From positions 62,001 to 126,000 of the forward strand of contig JANRIG010000019.1 in assembly GCA_033765235.1 (NCBI GenBank): a stretch of DNA of 64,000 bases. The letters are read 5' to 3'. Both the position numbers and the translations under genes were made by a program. Below the pieces are notes generated by a model. It had not been told where the DNA came from, searched no databases, and saw only the letters and a program-made list of their open reading frames with translations. This document shows positions 20,006 through 28,725 of this stretch, in pieces (the stretch's first letter is position 1; the number at the start of each line of letters is the position of its first letter). This DNA is from JANRIG01 sp033765235. GTDB taxonomy: Bacteria; Bacteroidota; Bacteroidia; Cytophagales; UBA9547.

Positions 20006-20653
20006 TTATTTGCCTATCAAATAAAACATATATCCAATGCCGAATTGGATATTGTTCAGAGATGATTTGCTGCCAGATGAAGATGTTTTGTTAATATCTG
20101 CCAATCCAAGGTAATATCTGCCATCGAGCACAAAGCTGCCGGGACCCACACCTATCATGACACCTCCTCCAAAGCACACACCGTAATCGAGTGAGCTGAT
20201 ATTGTTTGACGTGGTTGATACAGTTGATTTTACCCCATTTACTACAGATGAATAGTTATTACCGAGCATAATACCAACATAAGGTCCTGCATTGGCATAT
20301 ACTTTTATTTTAGGCACACCTACACTTATTCTTAACAGCAAAGGTACTGTCAAATAGCTTATGCTTACTTCTGTAGAAATTGCAGATGTCAACTTATATT
20401 CAGAAGGCATTATAGAATATAATACCTCAGGGGCAAAAGAGAATAATTTGCCAAAACCAATATCAGCAACTAAACCTCCATAAAACCCAAATTTAGCATC
20501 TGACGATATGGTTGATTTCAGTGTACCAATAGTTGCCTCTGACTTTACAGTGGGTAAATTGCCCCCAATCCTTATACCTATGCCAAGGCGTGCGGCTGTA
20601 GCAATATTAAAGACACATATAAATGTGGCTAAAGTGATTATTGTTTTTTTCAT
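20006..20653 (-). CDS. Outer-membrane beta-barrel protein (porin-family, OMP_b-brl-like)
   Basis: This 215-residue protein has a signal peptide (MKKTIITLATFICVFNIATA) followed by alternating hydrophobic and polar strands rich in glycine, for example GFYGGLVADIGFGKLFSFAP, and ends in GIGYMFYLIGK. This is the look of the small eight-stranded outer-membrane barrels common in Bacteroidota. It is the last gene of a four-gene minus-strand operon of exported unknowns, 26 bases after the DUF6175-like gene. No specific transport function can be assigned. Confidence 0.78.
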   Translation of the reverse strand: MKKTIITLATFICVFNIATAARLGIGIRIGGNLPTVKSEATIGTLKSTISSDAKFGFYGGLVADIGFGKLFSFAPEVLYSIMPSEYKLTSAISTEVSISYLTVPLLLRISVGVPKIKVYANAGPYVGIMLGNNYSSVVNGVKSTVSTTSNNISSLDYGVCFGGGVMIGVGPGSFVLDGRYYLGLADINKTSSSGSKSSLNNIQFGIGYMFYLIGK

Positions 20654-20679
20654 AATGTATTTTATTTACAGTATTAAAT

Positions 20680-21612
20680 TTATTTATCTCCCAGTATCAA
20701 AGTAGCTTGCCCTAAGCCCTTCATCATGAGCTTACTGGATACATTAAAAGGGGCATCTTGCAGATATTTTTGCAGTTTGCGCACAAATGCTCTGGCATCT
20801 ATGGCTTTGCCGTTTTCGTCATAAATTGGCATGCGTACTTGCTCTATGTTCATGGCATTGTCAGATATGTCGGGGCTACCGTAGCGTTTGTTCACACAGT
20901 TTTTGAGCAACCATGCGTCTATGACCTCGCTCACTGTTTTGCCATCGGCAAGGTCGTCTTCCATTTGTTTGCCAAATGTGTCAAATGTTTTTATTTTGAT
21001 GGTGATTTCTCGGCCATTGGCAAACATGTCGTCAAAGTGTTTTTGAAGTTGGGCATTAAAGTTATCAAGGTTTGCCAGCACAGCTTCTTCTAATAATAAT
21101 GGTATTTCTGCGGTGAATGAAGGAGCTCCTGTGCCCTGAGCACCGGCTACTTGCTTGTCTGTGTAAGCATCCAGCCCTTGCATATTGTAAGAGATAGATT
21201 TTTTAGGACCTGTTTGGTTTATGGAGTAGGTAAGTTGTATTATGATATCTGCTTTTGCAGTTTTTTTGAGCTTGTCTATGGGTGTTTCCATCACCGCGGA
21301 GCCTGCTTTGGAGGTAGTTACAGAGGTTTCGGCTGCCTCTTGCTCCATGCTTTTCATGGCAGCTTGCAGGTCTTTGAGTGGAAAGCCTCTGTCGCTCATA
21401 AGGGTGTTTATTTTACCTATTACCAGCAATAAATCTGAGTTGAGCATGGCTTTTTTGTAGTCAGGATATTTAGTACCGTTTAGCTCCATCATTGCACCAA
21501 GTTTGTCGCACAAGGCATCGGAGGGCACTACCATGAGCATAGGTTTTTTGGCTTGCGAAAATGCTAATATTGAAGCAGTAAGCAGAATTACAGAAATGAT
21601 AAATTTTTTCAT
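20680..21612 (-). CDS. Exported protein, DUF6175-like
   Basis: The 310-residue protein has a signal peptide (MKKFIISVILLTASILAFSQ) and then KKPMLMVVPSDALCDKLGAM, which resembles the Bacteroidota DUF6175 family; the family name is from memory. A long soluble region follows with ADIIIQLTYSIN and a helical C-terminal part. The mention of a self-contained fold and the position between two small exported paralogs and a barrel protein suggest a periplasmic or outer-membrane-associated complex. There are 29 bases to the upstream gene and 26 to the downstream gene, so co-transcription is likely. No catalytic motif is visible. Confidence 0.65.
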   Translation of the reverse strand: MKKFIISVILLTASILAFSQAKKPMLMVVPSDALCDKLGAMMELNGTKYPDYKKAMLNSDLLLVIGKINTLMSDRGFPLKDLQAAMKSMEQEAAETSVTTSKAGSAVMETPIDKLKKTAKADIIIQLTYSINQTGPKKSISYNMQGLDAYTDKQVAGAQGTGAPSFTAEIPLLLEEAVLANLDNFNAQLQKHFDDMFANGREITIKIKTFDTFGKQMEDDLADGKTVSEVIDAWLLKNCVNKRYGSPDISDNAMNIEQVRMPIYDENGKAIDARAFVRKLQKYLQDAPFNVSSKLMMKGLGQATLILGDK

Positions 21613-21641
21613 GGATATTATTTTGATTTATTTGTCTTAAT

Positions 21642-22136
21642 TTATTCGGGTTTTGGAATTATTCCTTTGTTGATAAGGGCTTTTTTGAGTTCAGATACTT
21701 TTATGGTGGCAATCACGCTATATACATCTTCAGAGCCTTTTTTTTCTTTTTTGGTGTCTTTGTTTGGGGTATCGTCTTCGGTAAGGTACATTTTGTACTC
21801 GCCTCCGTCTTTGAAGAAGTTGTTAAAATATTCTTCATAAGTTTCCTCGGCGTTGGGCACATTTACGAGTGGTCTGGCATCGCAGCCGGGTTTGCCAAGT
21901 GTCACTCCTTTGAATATCACTGCATATAGGGCTTGTTTGAAGCCGTCTTCTATGGCGTCTTTGCGGGAGTTGCCTCTGCCAAATGCTTTCACGGTGTACA
22001 TGCCTCCCATATCGGCACCGAGGCACTGTACTTCATAGGTGAAGTTGAGTATGCGCTTGGCACGTGCTTTGGACTGTGCCAATGCACCCATGGATACCGT
22101 AAATATGGCAATGATGATGAATGTAGATATTTTCAT
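21642..22136 (-). CDS. Exported protein of unknown function, paralog of its upstream neighbour
   Basis: This 164-residue protein has a signal peptide (MKISTFIIIAIFTVSMGALA). The mature part reads YEVQCLGADMGGMYTVKAFG, then a helix with ALYAVIFKGVTLGKPGC, then EYFNNFFKDGGEYKMY and a C-terminal IKVSELKKALINKGI. The same landmarks occur in the same order in the gene just upstream, so the two are tandem duplicates that have diverged. Two cysteines (CLG and GC) are conserved between the copies and could form a disulfide. I do not recognise the family. The gap to the upstream gene is only 3 bases. Confidence 0.72.
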   Translation of the reverse strand: MKISTFIIIAIFTVSMGALAQSKARAKRILNFTYEVQCLGADMGGMYTVKAFGRGNSRKDAIEDGFKQALYAVIFKGVTLGKPGCDARPLVNVPNAEETYEEYFNNFFKDGGEYKMYLTEDDTPNKDTKKEKKGSEDVYSVIATIKVSELKKALINKGIIPKPE

Positions 22137-22139
22137 GGA

Positions 22140-22649
22140 TTAAAATCCTGAATTTAAGCCTTTTACAATACCTGCTTTTTCAAGGTCGCTGCGCAGAGCA
22201 TCAAACATGACTGATACTATTATACCTACTTTGTAAGTTTTTTTATCAACTTTGGTCACATCTTGGTTATCGCCGCCTTCACCTGAAAGTGCTATATAAT
22301 TAAGATAAGCTCCGCCGGGTTGGAAAAATGTATTAAAATATTCCTGAAACTCTTGCTCTACGCTCATAGATGAGGCCAGTGGTTTGATACCTTGGCAACC
22401 GTCTGTAGCAGCTGTGACTCCTTTGAATATGATGGCATGTACGGCATTGGTTTTGGCTTGCAACACTGCTTTTTCCGGCTTAGGACCATATCCCCATATT
22501 TTTATTAACTTTGAGCCATCGGTACCTACACCCATACATGCAACTTCATAGTTATCTACCGTGTAGCCGGCAAGTACTTTGGCTTTTTTATTTTGCGCTA
22601 TTGCAAATGTGGAAATGGTAAGTGAGATAATGATTAAGATGTTTTTCAT
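22140..22649 (-). CDS. Exported protein of unknown function, first gene of the operon
   Basis: This 169-residue protein has a signal peptide (MKNILIIISLTISTFAIAQ) and shares with the next gene the pattern YEVACMGVGTDGSKLIKIWG, ALVHAIIFKGVT-like segment (VHAIIFKGVTAATDGC), EYFNTFFQPGGAYLNY and a C-terminal LRSDLEKAGI. The A/V-IFKGVT...GC core is the strongest shared block. It heads a minus-strand operon of four exported proteins and is divergent from another exported unknown at 22771. A TATATTTG element at 22674-22681 is a likely -7 box. Function is unknown; a role with the DUF6175-like and barrel proteins in the envelope is inferred from linkage only. Confidence 0.72.
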   Translation of the reverse strand: MKNILIIISLTISTFAIAQNKKAKVLAGYTVDNYEVACMGVGTDGSKLIKIWGYGPKPEKAVLQAKTNAVHAIIFKGVTAATDGCQGIKPLASSMSVEQEFQEYFNTFFQPGGAYLNYIALSGEGGDNQDVTKVDKKTYKVGIIVSVMFDALRSDLEKAGIVKGLNSGF

Positions 22650-22673
22650 ATAAAATAATATTTTTTATTATGG

Positions 22674-22681
22674 CAAATATA
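22674..22681 (-). promoter_or_regulatory. TATATTTG -7 element of the exported-unknowns operon
   Basis: The minus strand reads TATATTTG here, 25 bases before the ATG at 22649, and matches TAnnTTTG. No clear TTTG is seen 20 bases upstream, so support is partial. Confidence 0.4.
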
Positions 22682-22770
22682 GCAGCGTGAATGTAATGTT
22701 CTAATAATTTTTTAAATATTTTTTTATTGTTGCGAATTTACTTTATTTGCGGTGTAAACAAACTTACCTT

Positions 22771-24057
22771 ATGAAAAATTATTCCATATTATTTATTATA
22801 TCATTATTTGCAACCTACATACATGCTCAAGACAGCAATGCCGGAGCAAAAATAAATAGCCCTGATCAACAATATCGTCGCTCGTCGCTACACCTGATGA
22901 TGATAGACGACCCTGAAAGACCTATGAGTGTGACTATCAAAAAATCATTTACTGTGCAGCCTGTACCCGAAAAGTTTAACGACCATTCTCTAAGCCTTAA
23001 ATCATTTCCGGTGGACAAACTCAGTGTAGTACCTGCCTATGATTTATTAGACCAAATCAATAAAAATAATCTTGGCAGAGAAGCAGTGGCTAAGTGGTTT
23101 TCGCGCAATGCTAGCACAGGCACACTGAATATGAACTTGGTGGCAGAGCGTGGCTTTTATAATGCCTCAGACTTGGATGTGAAGAAAGCCAAAGCCAGCA
23201 AACGTGGCATGTCTACCATAGGCGATGCAGGTGAAGAGTTGATAAAAAATACGTTTTTGGTAGTGTGCGATTTTAAATATATTAATAAAGAAGAACTTGG
23301 TACAGGTGTAGCCATAGGTTTCAAACTGGCAGGCGACATAGCTGCTGCAGCTACAGGCAACAAAAATTTGTCCAAAGCGGGTGACGTGGCAGCAGTGGCA
23401 GCAGTGGTAGCCTCCAAAGGATATATAGTGAAAACCACAGTGTTTCTATATCAATTAGTATGGAATGACTCAGTATCTGCAGTGTTTTACAACGACTTGT
23501 GGAACGATGAGTCTGCACCCGATGCAGGTAGAAAAGCTAAGTTTGAAAACAGTAATTTATTTCAGTATAAATATGTAGGTACTGCTACCTCGTATGCCGA
23601 TGTGCAATCTACCATATTCACCAACAAGTCTGAAGAAGAGCTCATAGCCATGGCTACCAAAAATGCTACAGAATCTGCCTTGGTAAAATTAGAAAAAAGT
23701 TATGAAACGTTCAGAACTAAAACCCCATTATACAGTGTGAAGCCGCTGCGAGCAAAAATAGGATTAAAAGAAGGGCTCAAAGGCAATCAAAGATACTTTG
23801 TATATGAAAAGAGACTGAACGATGAGGGCAAAACAGTGTATAAAAAAGTGGCCTCTATTCGAGTGAAATGCGGCAGTGTATATGACAATCAATTTGTAGC
23901 CACCGGCGACCCTGTGGATGTGAACAAACTTACACGCTTTTATCAGACTACAGGGCGTAGGCTCATGCCGGGCATGCTCATACAGCAGCGTCTTGACAGA
24001 GGTTTTTTTAAACCATTTAATGTATTTTTTGGGCAGTTTGGAAGGATGTTTCATTAA
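22771..24057 (+). CDS. Large exported protein of unknown function
   Basis: I choose the ATG at 22771, which gives 428 residues and a proper signal peptide (MKNYSILFIISLFATYIHAQ); an upstream in-frame TTG at 22747 would add eight residues before it. The mature part has a conserved-looking FLVVCDFKYINKEELGTGVA block, an alanine/glycine-rich stretch (KLAGDIAAAATGNKNLSKAG and DVAAVAAVVASKGYIV), a tryptophan-rich LVWNDSVSAVFYNDLWND block and a C-terminal RYFVYEKRLNDEGKTVYKKV segment. No known domain is recognised. It is divergent from the exported paralog operon (121 bases between starts) and overlaps the end of the convergent barrel gene by 4 bases. Co-function with the operon is inferred from position. 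Confidence 0.75.
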   Translation: MKNYSILFIISLFATYIHAQDSNAGAKINSPDQQYRRSSLHLMMIDDPERPMSVTIKKSFTVQPVPEKFNDHSLSLKSFPVDKLSVVPAYDLLDQINKNNLGREAVAKWFSRNASTGTLNMNLVAERGFYNASDLDVKKAKASKRGMSTIGDAGEELIKNTFLVVCDFKYINKEELGTGVAIGFKLAGDIAAAATGNKNLSKAGDVAAVAAVVASKGYIVKTTVFLYQLVWNDSVSAVFYNDLWNDESAPDAGRKAKFENSNLFQYKYVGTATSYADVQSTIFTNKSEEELIAMATKNATESALVKLEKSYETFRTKTPLYSVKPLRAKIGLKEGLKGNQRYFVYEKRLNDEGKTVYKKVASIRVKCGSVYDNQFVATGDPVDVNKLTRFYQTTGRRLMPGMLIQQRLDRGFFKPFNVFFGQFGRMFH

Positions 24058-25973
24058 CGAAACATTACCACATCAGGATAATTGATGTCAAAGTCGCGCA
24101 AGCGCAAAAATTGTATTCCGCCAAAATCTACGGCAAGTTTGTCTACATTGTTGAGTTGAGGATAATATCCAAATCTGAGTTGGAATGCACTTATGGTCAA
24201 CCTCTCATTTTTGAAACGAAAACCTGCACCGAAGGCTTGATAAAACTGAGATGTGTAATACGCTGAAAGTGAATTATTGACCCAAGCCAAATCTGCAAAT
24301 ATAAAAAATGTGGTTTTGAACCCTAACAACTCCAATGGAGAAAAAAGCACAGTTTGGTAGTTGAGCGTAATTTTTTGGGAACCTCTTACTTGCGTATCAA
24401 AAAAGCCTTGAATACCATCATTTTCGTTGATATACAATGCCTCAATATTTTTGCGTCTTTGACCAAAAACAATACTGCCATGTAAAAAATGCCTCATTTT
24501 GAAAGTATAAATGGAGTATAACCTTGTAAAAAAATTAAAAGTACCATTTATTACACCCTGCTCAGGCATAACGCTACTCATATAGGTGCCTGCTCCCAAA
24601 GATGCATAAAAGTAGCCTATTCCGTGCATAAACATAGCTTGGGATGCATTGATACCTGCATAATATCGTAATCCATATAGCGTGTATTCCACTCCTTGAT
24701 TAATAGCTATGGCATAACCTATTGGCACATCTTCTGTTTTTCCAAAACCAAAAATAAGCATATCACGCATGTAGTATCGCTTGGAGTAGCCCAACCCAAC
24801 CATGAATGTATGTGTGTTTTGCAAAACCTTGTTACTATCTGCTGATATGGGCAATGTTTTATCAAAAATATAGTTAAAATTACGGGCAGATATGATTAGG
24901 CGTGTACCTTTATTGTTAACGCCTGAGTATAACTTTAAAGCACGCGAAAACCATGCATCTGTGTAATGAAAATCATATGGTAAAGTTTCATAATCAGATA
25001 CACCCAATATTCTGCGAGGAAAAGTACGATTATATACCAACCCTCCTGCATATTTGGTAGTGGGCGATATAAAATTTCGGGTGAAAGATGCCTGATACTT
25101 AAGCATGTTGGCTTGGTTCACGTAGCTGATATCTGCCGTTATGAAACTTTTGCCCAAATAGGGTATTTTGTAGGTAGCATTGTGCCCCCAATATCTGCTC
25201 ACAGAAGTAAGCATACTATTGCTAAGCTGATGCCCAAGACCTATGGCATTGATATTGTTGATGGTATATTTATTTACGGTTTTTTCATCCGGCAGATAGT
25301 CTAAGATGAGTGATCTTTGAGGTACAATTCCCAAGTCTATGCCCAGCCCCCAGGGAAACACATCTTGTGTGTATACTAATACATTTACAGATGCAGAGTC
25401 TGATGATAAAGCAGGATATATGCGTACATCGTACAAATAGTTTGCCTCACGCAGTATACGCTCGGCAACTAGCAGTTGTGCAGCGTCAAATGTATCGCCT
25501 TCTGAGAGTATCAAGTGGTTTTTTATTACAGTTTTCCAAGATTTAATGTGGGTAGCATTACCTACTTTGTCAAGGAGTAGAGTAGGGGTTTTGAGGGTGT
25601 CAGTGACTGAGTAGCCAAATGGGCTCATATTGTGAATGATAATATTACTTACAGGCATTCCGTTGTATTTTTTATAAATATTGATAACATCTTCGGGGTG
25701 GCCGTTTGCAGTGTTCATTGTCATTTTGGGGTAGCGGAATATATTTTGGTAAACCCAAAACATGAACCCGTGCCTTTGAGAGGTTTGTTTTATATCATCA
25801 TAAAATTTATTGGTAATGTTTATTTTTTCATTATCAGTGGTATCAATATATTTTAGTATAATTTTTTCGTGGAGTATGGGTAAAGTATCTTTTTGAGCAA
25901 AAACTACTTTTTTTGTAAATATTGATAACAATAAAAAAAATAATGATACCTTTAAAAAATTGATAGTAAACAT
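24054..25973 (-). CDS. BamA/TamA-like outer-membrane protein with POTRA-type segment
   Basis: This 639-residue exported protein has a signal peptide ending VFAQ. A POTRA-like region spans about 110-215, centred on HLILSEGDTFDAAQLLVAER near residue 161, followed by ILREANYLYDVRI, which is the helix-strand signature of POTRA domains in Omp85 proteins. From about residue 215 to the end there are many amphipathic strands typical of a barrel. It is shorter than BamA (usually five POTRA domains), so assembly of a specific substrate, or a TamA-like role, is more likely than general BamA function. The C-terminus (VVMFR) does not end in the classic phenylalanine. It faces the divergent TPR kinase 24 bases away. 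Confidence 0.7.
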   Translation of the reverse strand: MFTINFLKVSLFFLLLSIFTKKVVFAQKDTLPILHEKIILKYIDTTDNEKINITNKFYDDIKQTSQRHGFMFWVYQNIFRYPKMTMNTANGHPEDVINIYKKYNGMPVSNIIIHNMSPFGYSVTDTLKTPTLLLDKVGNATHIKSWKTVIKNHLILSEGDTFDAAQLLVAERILREANYLYDVRIYPALSSDSASVNVLVYTQDVFPWGLGIDLGIVPQRSLILDYLPDEKTVNKYTINNINAIGLGHQLSNSMLTSVSRYWGHNATYKIPYLGKSFITADISYVNQANMLKYQASFTRNFISPTTKYAGGLVYNRTFPRRILGVSDYETLPYDFHYTDAWFSRALKLYSGVNNKGTRLIISARNFNYIFDKTLPISADSNKVLQNTHTFMVGLGYSKRYYMRDMLIFGFGKTEDVPIGYAIAINQGVEYTLYGLRYYAGINASQAMFMHGIGYFYASLGAGTYMSSVMPEQGVINGTFNFFTRLYSIYTFKMRHFLHGSIVFGQRRKNIEALYINENDGIQGFFDTQVRGSQKITLNYQTVLFSPLELLGFKTTFFIFADLAWVNNSLSAYYTSQFYQAFGAGFRFKNERLTISAFQLRFGYYPQLNNVDKLAVDFGGIQFLRLRDFDINYPDVVMFR

Positions 25974-25997
25974 AGTATATTATACAGTAATATATAA

Positions 25998-27899
25998 ATG
26001 AGGGTTTTATCTGTAGTCTTCATTATTTTTGTAATGGTAAATGCTTTTGGACAAGCAGATACCTCAAGTATGGGTAAGTTGGATATTCGTACCAAAGTCA
26101 TCATTGATAGCATGTTGGCAGAGAGCAAAGTAAATATAGACAATGACCCCAAACTATCCTACCAACTTGCTTCAAGTGCTATGCGCATGAGCGATAGTGT
26201 TCATTATGAGGGAGGCAAGTCAGAGGCATTGCGAAGAATAGGGATATTTTATATGTATCAGAGCGATTATCCAAAAGCACTCGAAAACATACTGAAAGCA
26301 CTGAAAATAGCAGAAAGTATCAACGAAAAAAAGCTGATTTCCAAATGTTATATGAACTTAGGTGGCATATATTACGACTATCGAGACTACACCATGGCAC
26401 TGAGCTACTTTTCAAAGTCGCTTAAAATAGCTAAAGAAATAAAGGATGATGAAGGTATATCAGGATGCCTCATTAATTCAGGAAATGTGTATACAGATAT
26501 GAAAAACTTTAAGCAAGCACTCGACAACTACCAAAAAGCACTGAAAATACTCGTGAAATCGGGTGATAAACTTGGCATATCTATGATATTGAGCAACTTA
26601 GGCAATGTATATTTTTACCAAAACAATTATGATGCAGCCCTCAGATATTATCAAAACGGTCTTAAAATAAAGGAGGAAATAAATGACTCGCAGGGTATGA
26701 TAATTTGCCTCAATAATATAGGCAGGCTCTATCTCAATAAAAATGACTTGGATGAGGCCTCCATTTATTGCTCAAAAAGCTTGAACCTTGCCAAAAAAAT
26801 AAATTCTAAAGACGATATACAATTGGCAGCATTCACGTTGAGCAATATTTACAAAATAAAAAAAGATTATGAAACAGCATTGGCATATTATGAATACGGC
26901 TCAATGGTAAAAGACTCCATAAAAAATGACGTAAACAACAAAGAAATAGCCAAATTAGAATCAAAATACGAGCTAGAAACCCGCGAAACACAAATAAAAT
27001 TACTTAGAAAAGACAAAGCACTGCGCGAAGAACAGGTACAAAGACAGTTGGCATCGCGCAATTTTATCATAGTGGGTGTGGTAGTAATATGCCTTGCAGT
27101 AATATCAGGAATACAGTTTGTAAACAATAGACGTGTGCGCAAATACAACCAAAAACTATTAGCACAAAATCGTGAAATATCTGCCCAAAGCCAACAATTA
27201 AAAGTGCTTAATGAAGAGCTCGACAACTTTGTATATCGCTCCTCGCATGACCTCAAAGCACCGCTTACATCTATATTAGGCTTAATAAATATTTCAAAAA
27301 TAGAGCGAAGTTCAGATATGTTGGACGAGTTTCACCAACGCATGGTATCCAGCATAGGCAAGCTTATGATAGTGTTAAGCGATATTTCCAATTACTCTAA
27401 AAACTCAAGGTTGGCACTCACTTTTGAGCCTATATATTTTGAAGAACTGATAGAAGAAGCCAAAGAAGATTTGGAAGAATTGCCAAACTACCCCAATGTA
27501 TCCATAGTATATGATATACACGGCGAGGGCATATTTGAGTCTGACAAAGAAAGGGTGTTTATACTTATCAAAAATCTGCTTTCCAATGCCATATCACACA
27601 ATAAACCCAATAAAGATGAGGCCAATGTACAAATAAAAATATCCCATAATGCTGAATATGCCCTAATTACCATAAGTGATACAGGATATGGAATAGAAGA
27701 TGAAATAAAAGACAAAATTTTTGACATGTTTTATAAAGGAAGCAACGAATCGCCGGGCTCCGGATTAGGACTTTACATTGTAAAAAATGTGATAAATAAA
27801 CTCAATGGCAGCATAACCTATGAAACCAAAGTAGGAAAAGGCACCACATTTGCAGTGACTATTCCCAATCAATCCGTAAAAAGCTTGGCAAGTGCATAG
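25998..27899 (+). CDS. TPR-containing sensor histidine kinase
   Basis: The 633-residue sensor has a signal peptide (ends NAFGQ) and about six tetratricopeptide repeats at roughly 50-310 (for example YPKALENILKALKIAESINE). A coiled coil follows, then one membrane helix at about 354-375 (FIIVGVVVICLAVISGI) and a HisKA box with phospho-acceptor H417 (SSHDLKAPLTSILG). The HATPase domain has NLLSNAISHN, SDTGYGIEDEI and GSGLGLYIVKN. The N-terminal TPRs lie outside the cytoplasm and would sense a protein or peptide partner. No response regulator is adjacent. The 3' end overlaps the convergent VIT1/CCC1 gene by 31 bases, so the two messages would be antisense at their ends. Confidence 0.92.
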   Translation: MRVLSVVFIIFVMVNAFGQADTSSMGKLDIRTKVIIDSMLAESKVNIDNDPKLSYQLASSAMRMSDSVHYEGGKSEALRRIGIFYMYQSDYPKALENILKALKIAESINEKKLISKCYMNLGGIYYDYRDYTMALSYFSKSLKIAKEIKDDEGISGCLINSGNVYTDMKNFKQALDNYQKALKILVKSGDKLGISMILSNLGNVYFYQNNYDAALRYYQNGLKIKEEINDSQGMIICLNNIGRLYLNKNDLDEASIYCSKSLNLAKKINSKDDIQLAAFTLSNIYKIKKDYETALAYYEYGSMVKDSIKNDVNNKEIAKLESKYELETRETQIKLLRKDKALREEQVQRQLASRNFIIVGVVVICLAVISGIQFVNNRRVRKYNQKLLAQNREISAQSQQLKVLNEELDNFVYRSSHDLKAPLTSILGLINISKIERSSDMLDEFHQRMVSSIGKLMIVLSDISNYSKNSRLALTFEPIYFEELIEEAKEDLEELPNYPNVSIVYDIHGEGIFESDKERVFILIKNLLSNAISHNKPNKDEANVQIKISHNAEYALITISDTGYGIEDEIKDKIFDMFYKGSNESPGSGLGLYIVKNVINKLNGSITYETKVGKGTTFAVTIPNQSVKSLASA

Positions 27900-28558
27900 G
27901 CAGCCAGTGAAGCTACCCCACCTATAATAAGCACATTCACAGCACCTTTGATAGGATTTTGACCTGTAAGTTTGCTCTTCATGTAGCCAAATATGAGCAG
28001 ACATACCGCTGTGATACAAGAAGATATGGCTAGTCCATACAAAGGTATATCAGTGAAAAAATAACCGGAAAGAGGTATGATACCACCGGCTATGTAAGCA
28101 CCTGCAATAGTAATACCGCTAAGGGTAGCCCTATTTTTGTCAGGTTTTTCAAGCCCCAGCTCAAAGCGCATCATAAAATCTACCCACATGTTTTTGTCTT
28201 GGCTGAGTCTATCCACAATCATATTTTGGCTCTGCTCATCCAATCCCATATTTTTGAACACCTCTTTCACTTCCTGTTTTTCCTTATCAGGCCAGTAGTC
28301 TACTTCCCAAAGTTCGCGACGGTATTCATTTTCGTAGTGTTGCATTTCTGTTTTTCCGGCCATATATCCGCCCAAGCCCATGGCTATAGAGCCTGCAGCT
28401 ATCTCGGCTATGCCGGCAGCTATGATGATGTGTGTATCATTTACTGCTCCACTAAGCCCTGCAGCAAGGGCAAAAGGAACTGTGAGCCCGTCAGACATGC
28501 CTATCACTACATCGCGTACCAAGCCCGATGAGGTAAAATGTTTTTCTTCTTTTTCCAT
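27869..28558 (-). CDS. VIT1/CCC1 family metal transporter
   Basis: This 229-residue membrane protein starts with the family segment LVRDVVIGMSDGLTVPFALA and AEIAAGSIAMGLGGYMAGK. A charged cytoplasmic domain rich in glutamate follows (about 70-140, YENEYRRELWEVDYWPDKEK), which in the family binds metal. Three more membrane helices lie in the C-terminal half. VIT1/CCC1 proteins move Fe(II) or Mn(II) out of the cytosol, so a role in metal detoxification is expected. The start ATG at 28558 begins the usual hydrophilic leader. It is convergent with the TPR kinase and divergent from fabI. Confidence 0.9.
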   Translation of the reverse strand: MEKEEKHFTSSGLVRDVVIGMSDGLTVPFALAAGLSGAVNDTHIIIAAGIAEIAAGSIAMGLGGYMAGKTEMQHYENEYRRELWEVDYWPDKEKQEVKEVFKNMGLDEQSQNMIVDRLSQDKNMWVDFMMRFELGLEKPDKNRATLSGITIAGAYIAGGIIPLSGYFFTDIPLYGLAISSCITAVCLLIFGYMKSKLTGQNPIKGAVNVLIIGGVASLAAYALAKLFTD

Positions 28559-28687
28559 AATTCAGATATGAAATTACTAATTTTTATTATTGCCATATTT
28601 TTTGTGTTAATAATTATGTGATTTTTTATACCATAATTACGTCATGGTTAACTTAATCAAAAAAATCAGCACATAAATATTTTATTA

Positions 28688-28695
28688 TATATTTG
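28688..28695 (+). promoter_or_regulatory. TATATTTG -7 element of fabI
   Basis: TATATTTG matches TAnnTTTG and would place the transcript start near 28702, 24 bases before the ATG at 28726. It overlaps the in-frame ATG-less upstream extension at 28693, which argues for the shorter protein. No good -33 TTTG is visible. Confidence 0.5.
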
Positions 28696-28725
28696 CCATG
28701 TTTTTATACATTTATAAACTACACT

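Noticed and set aside
22747..22770. Upstream TTG start for the exported protein at 22771
   Set aside because: It would put eight polar residues before a normal signal peptide.
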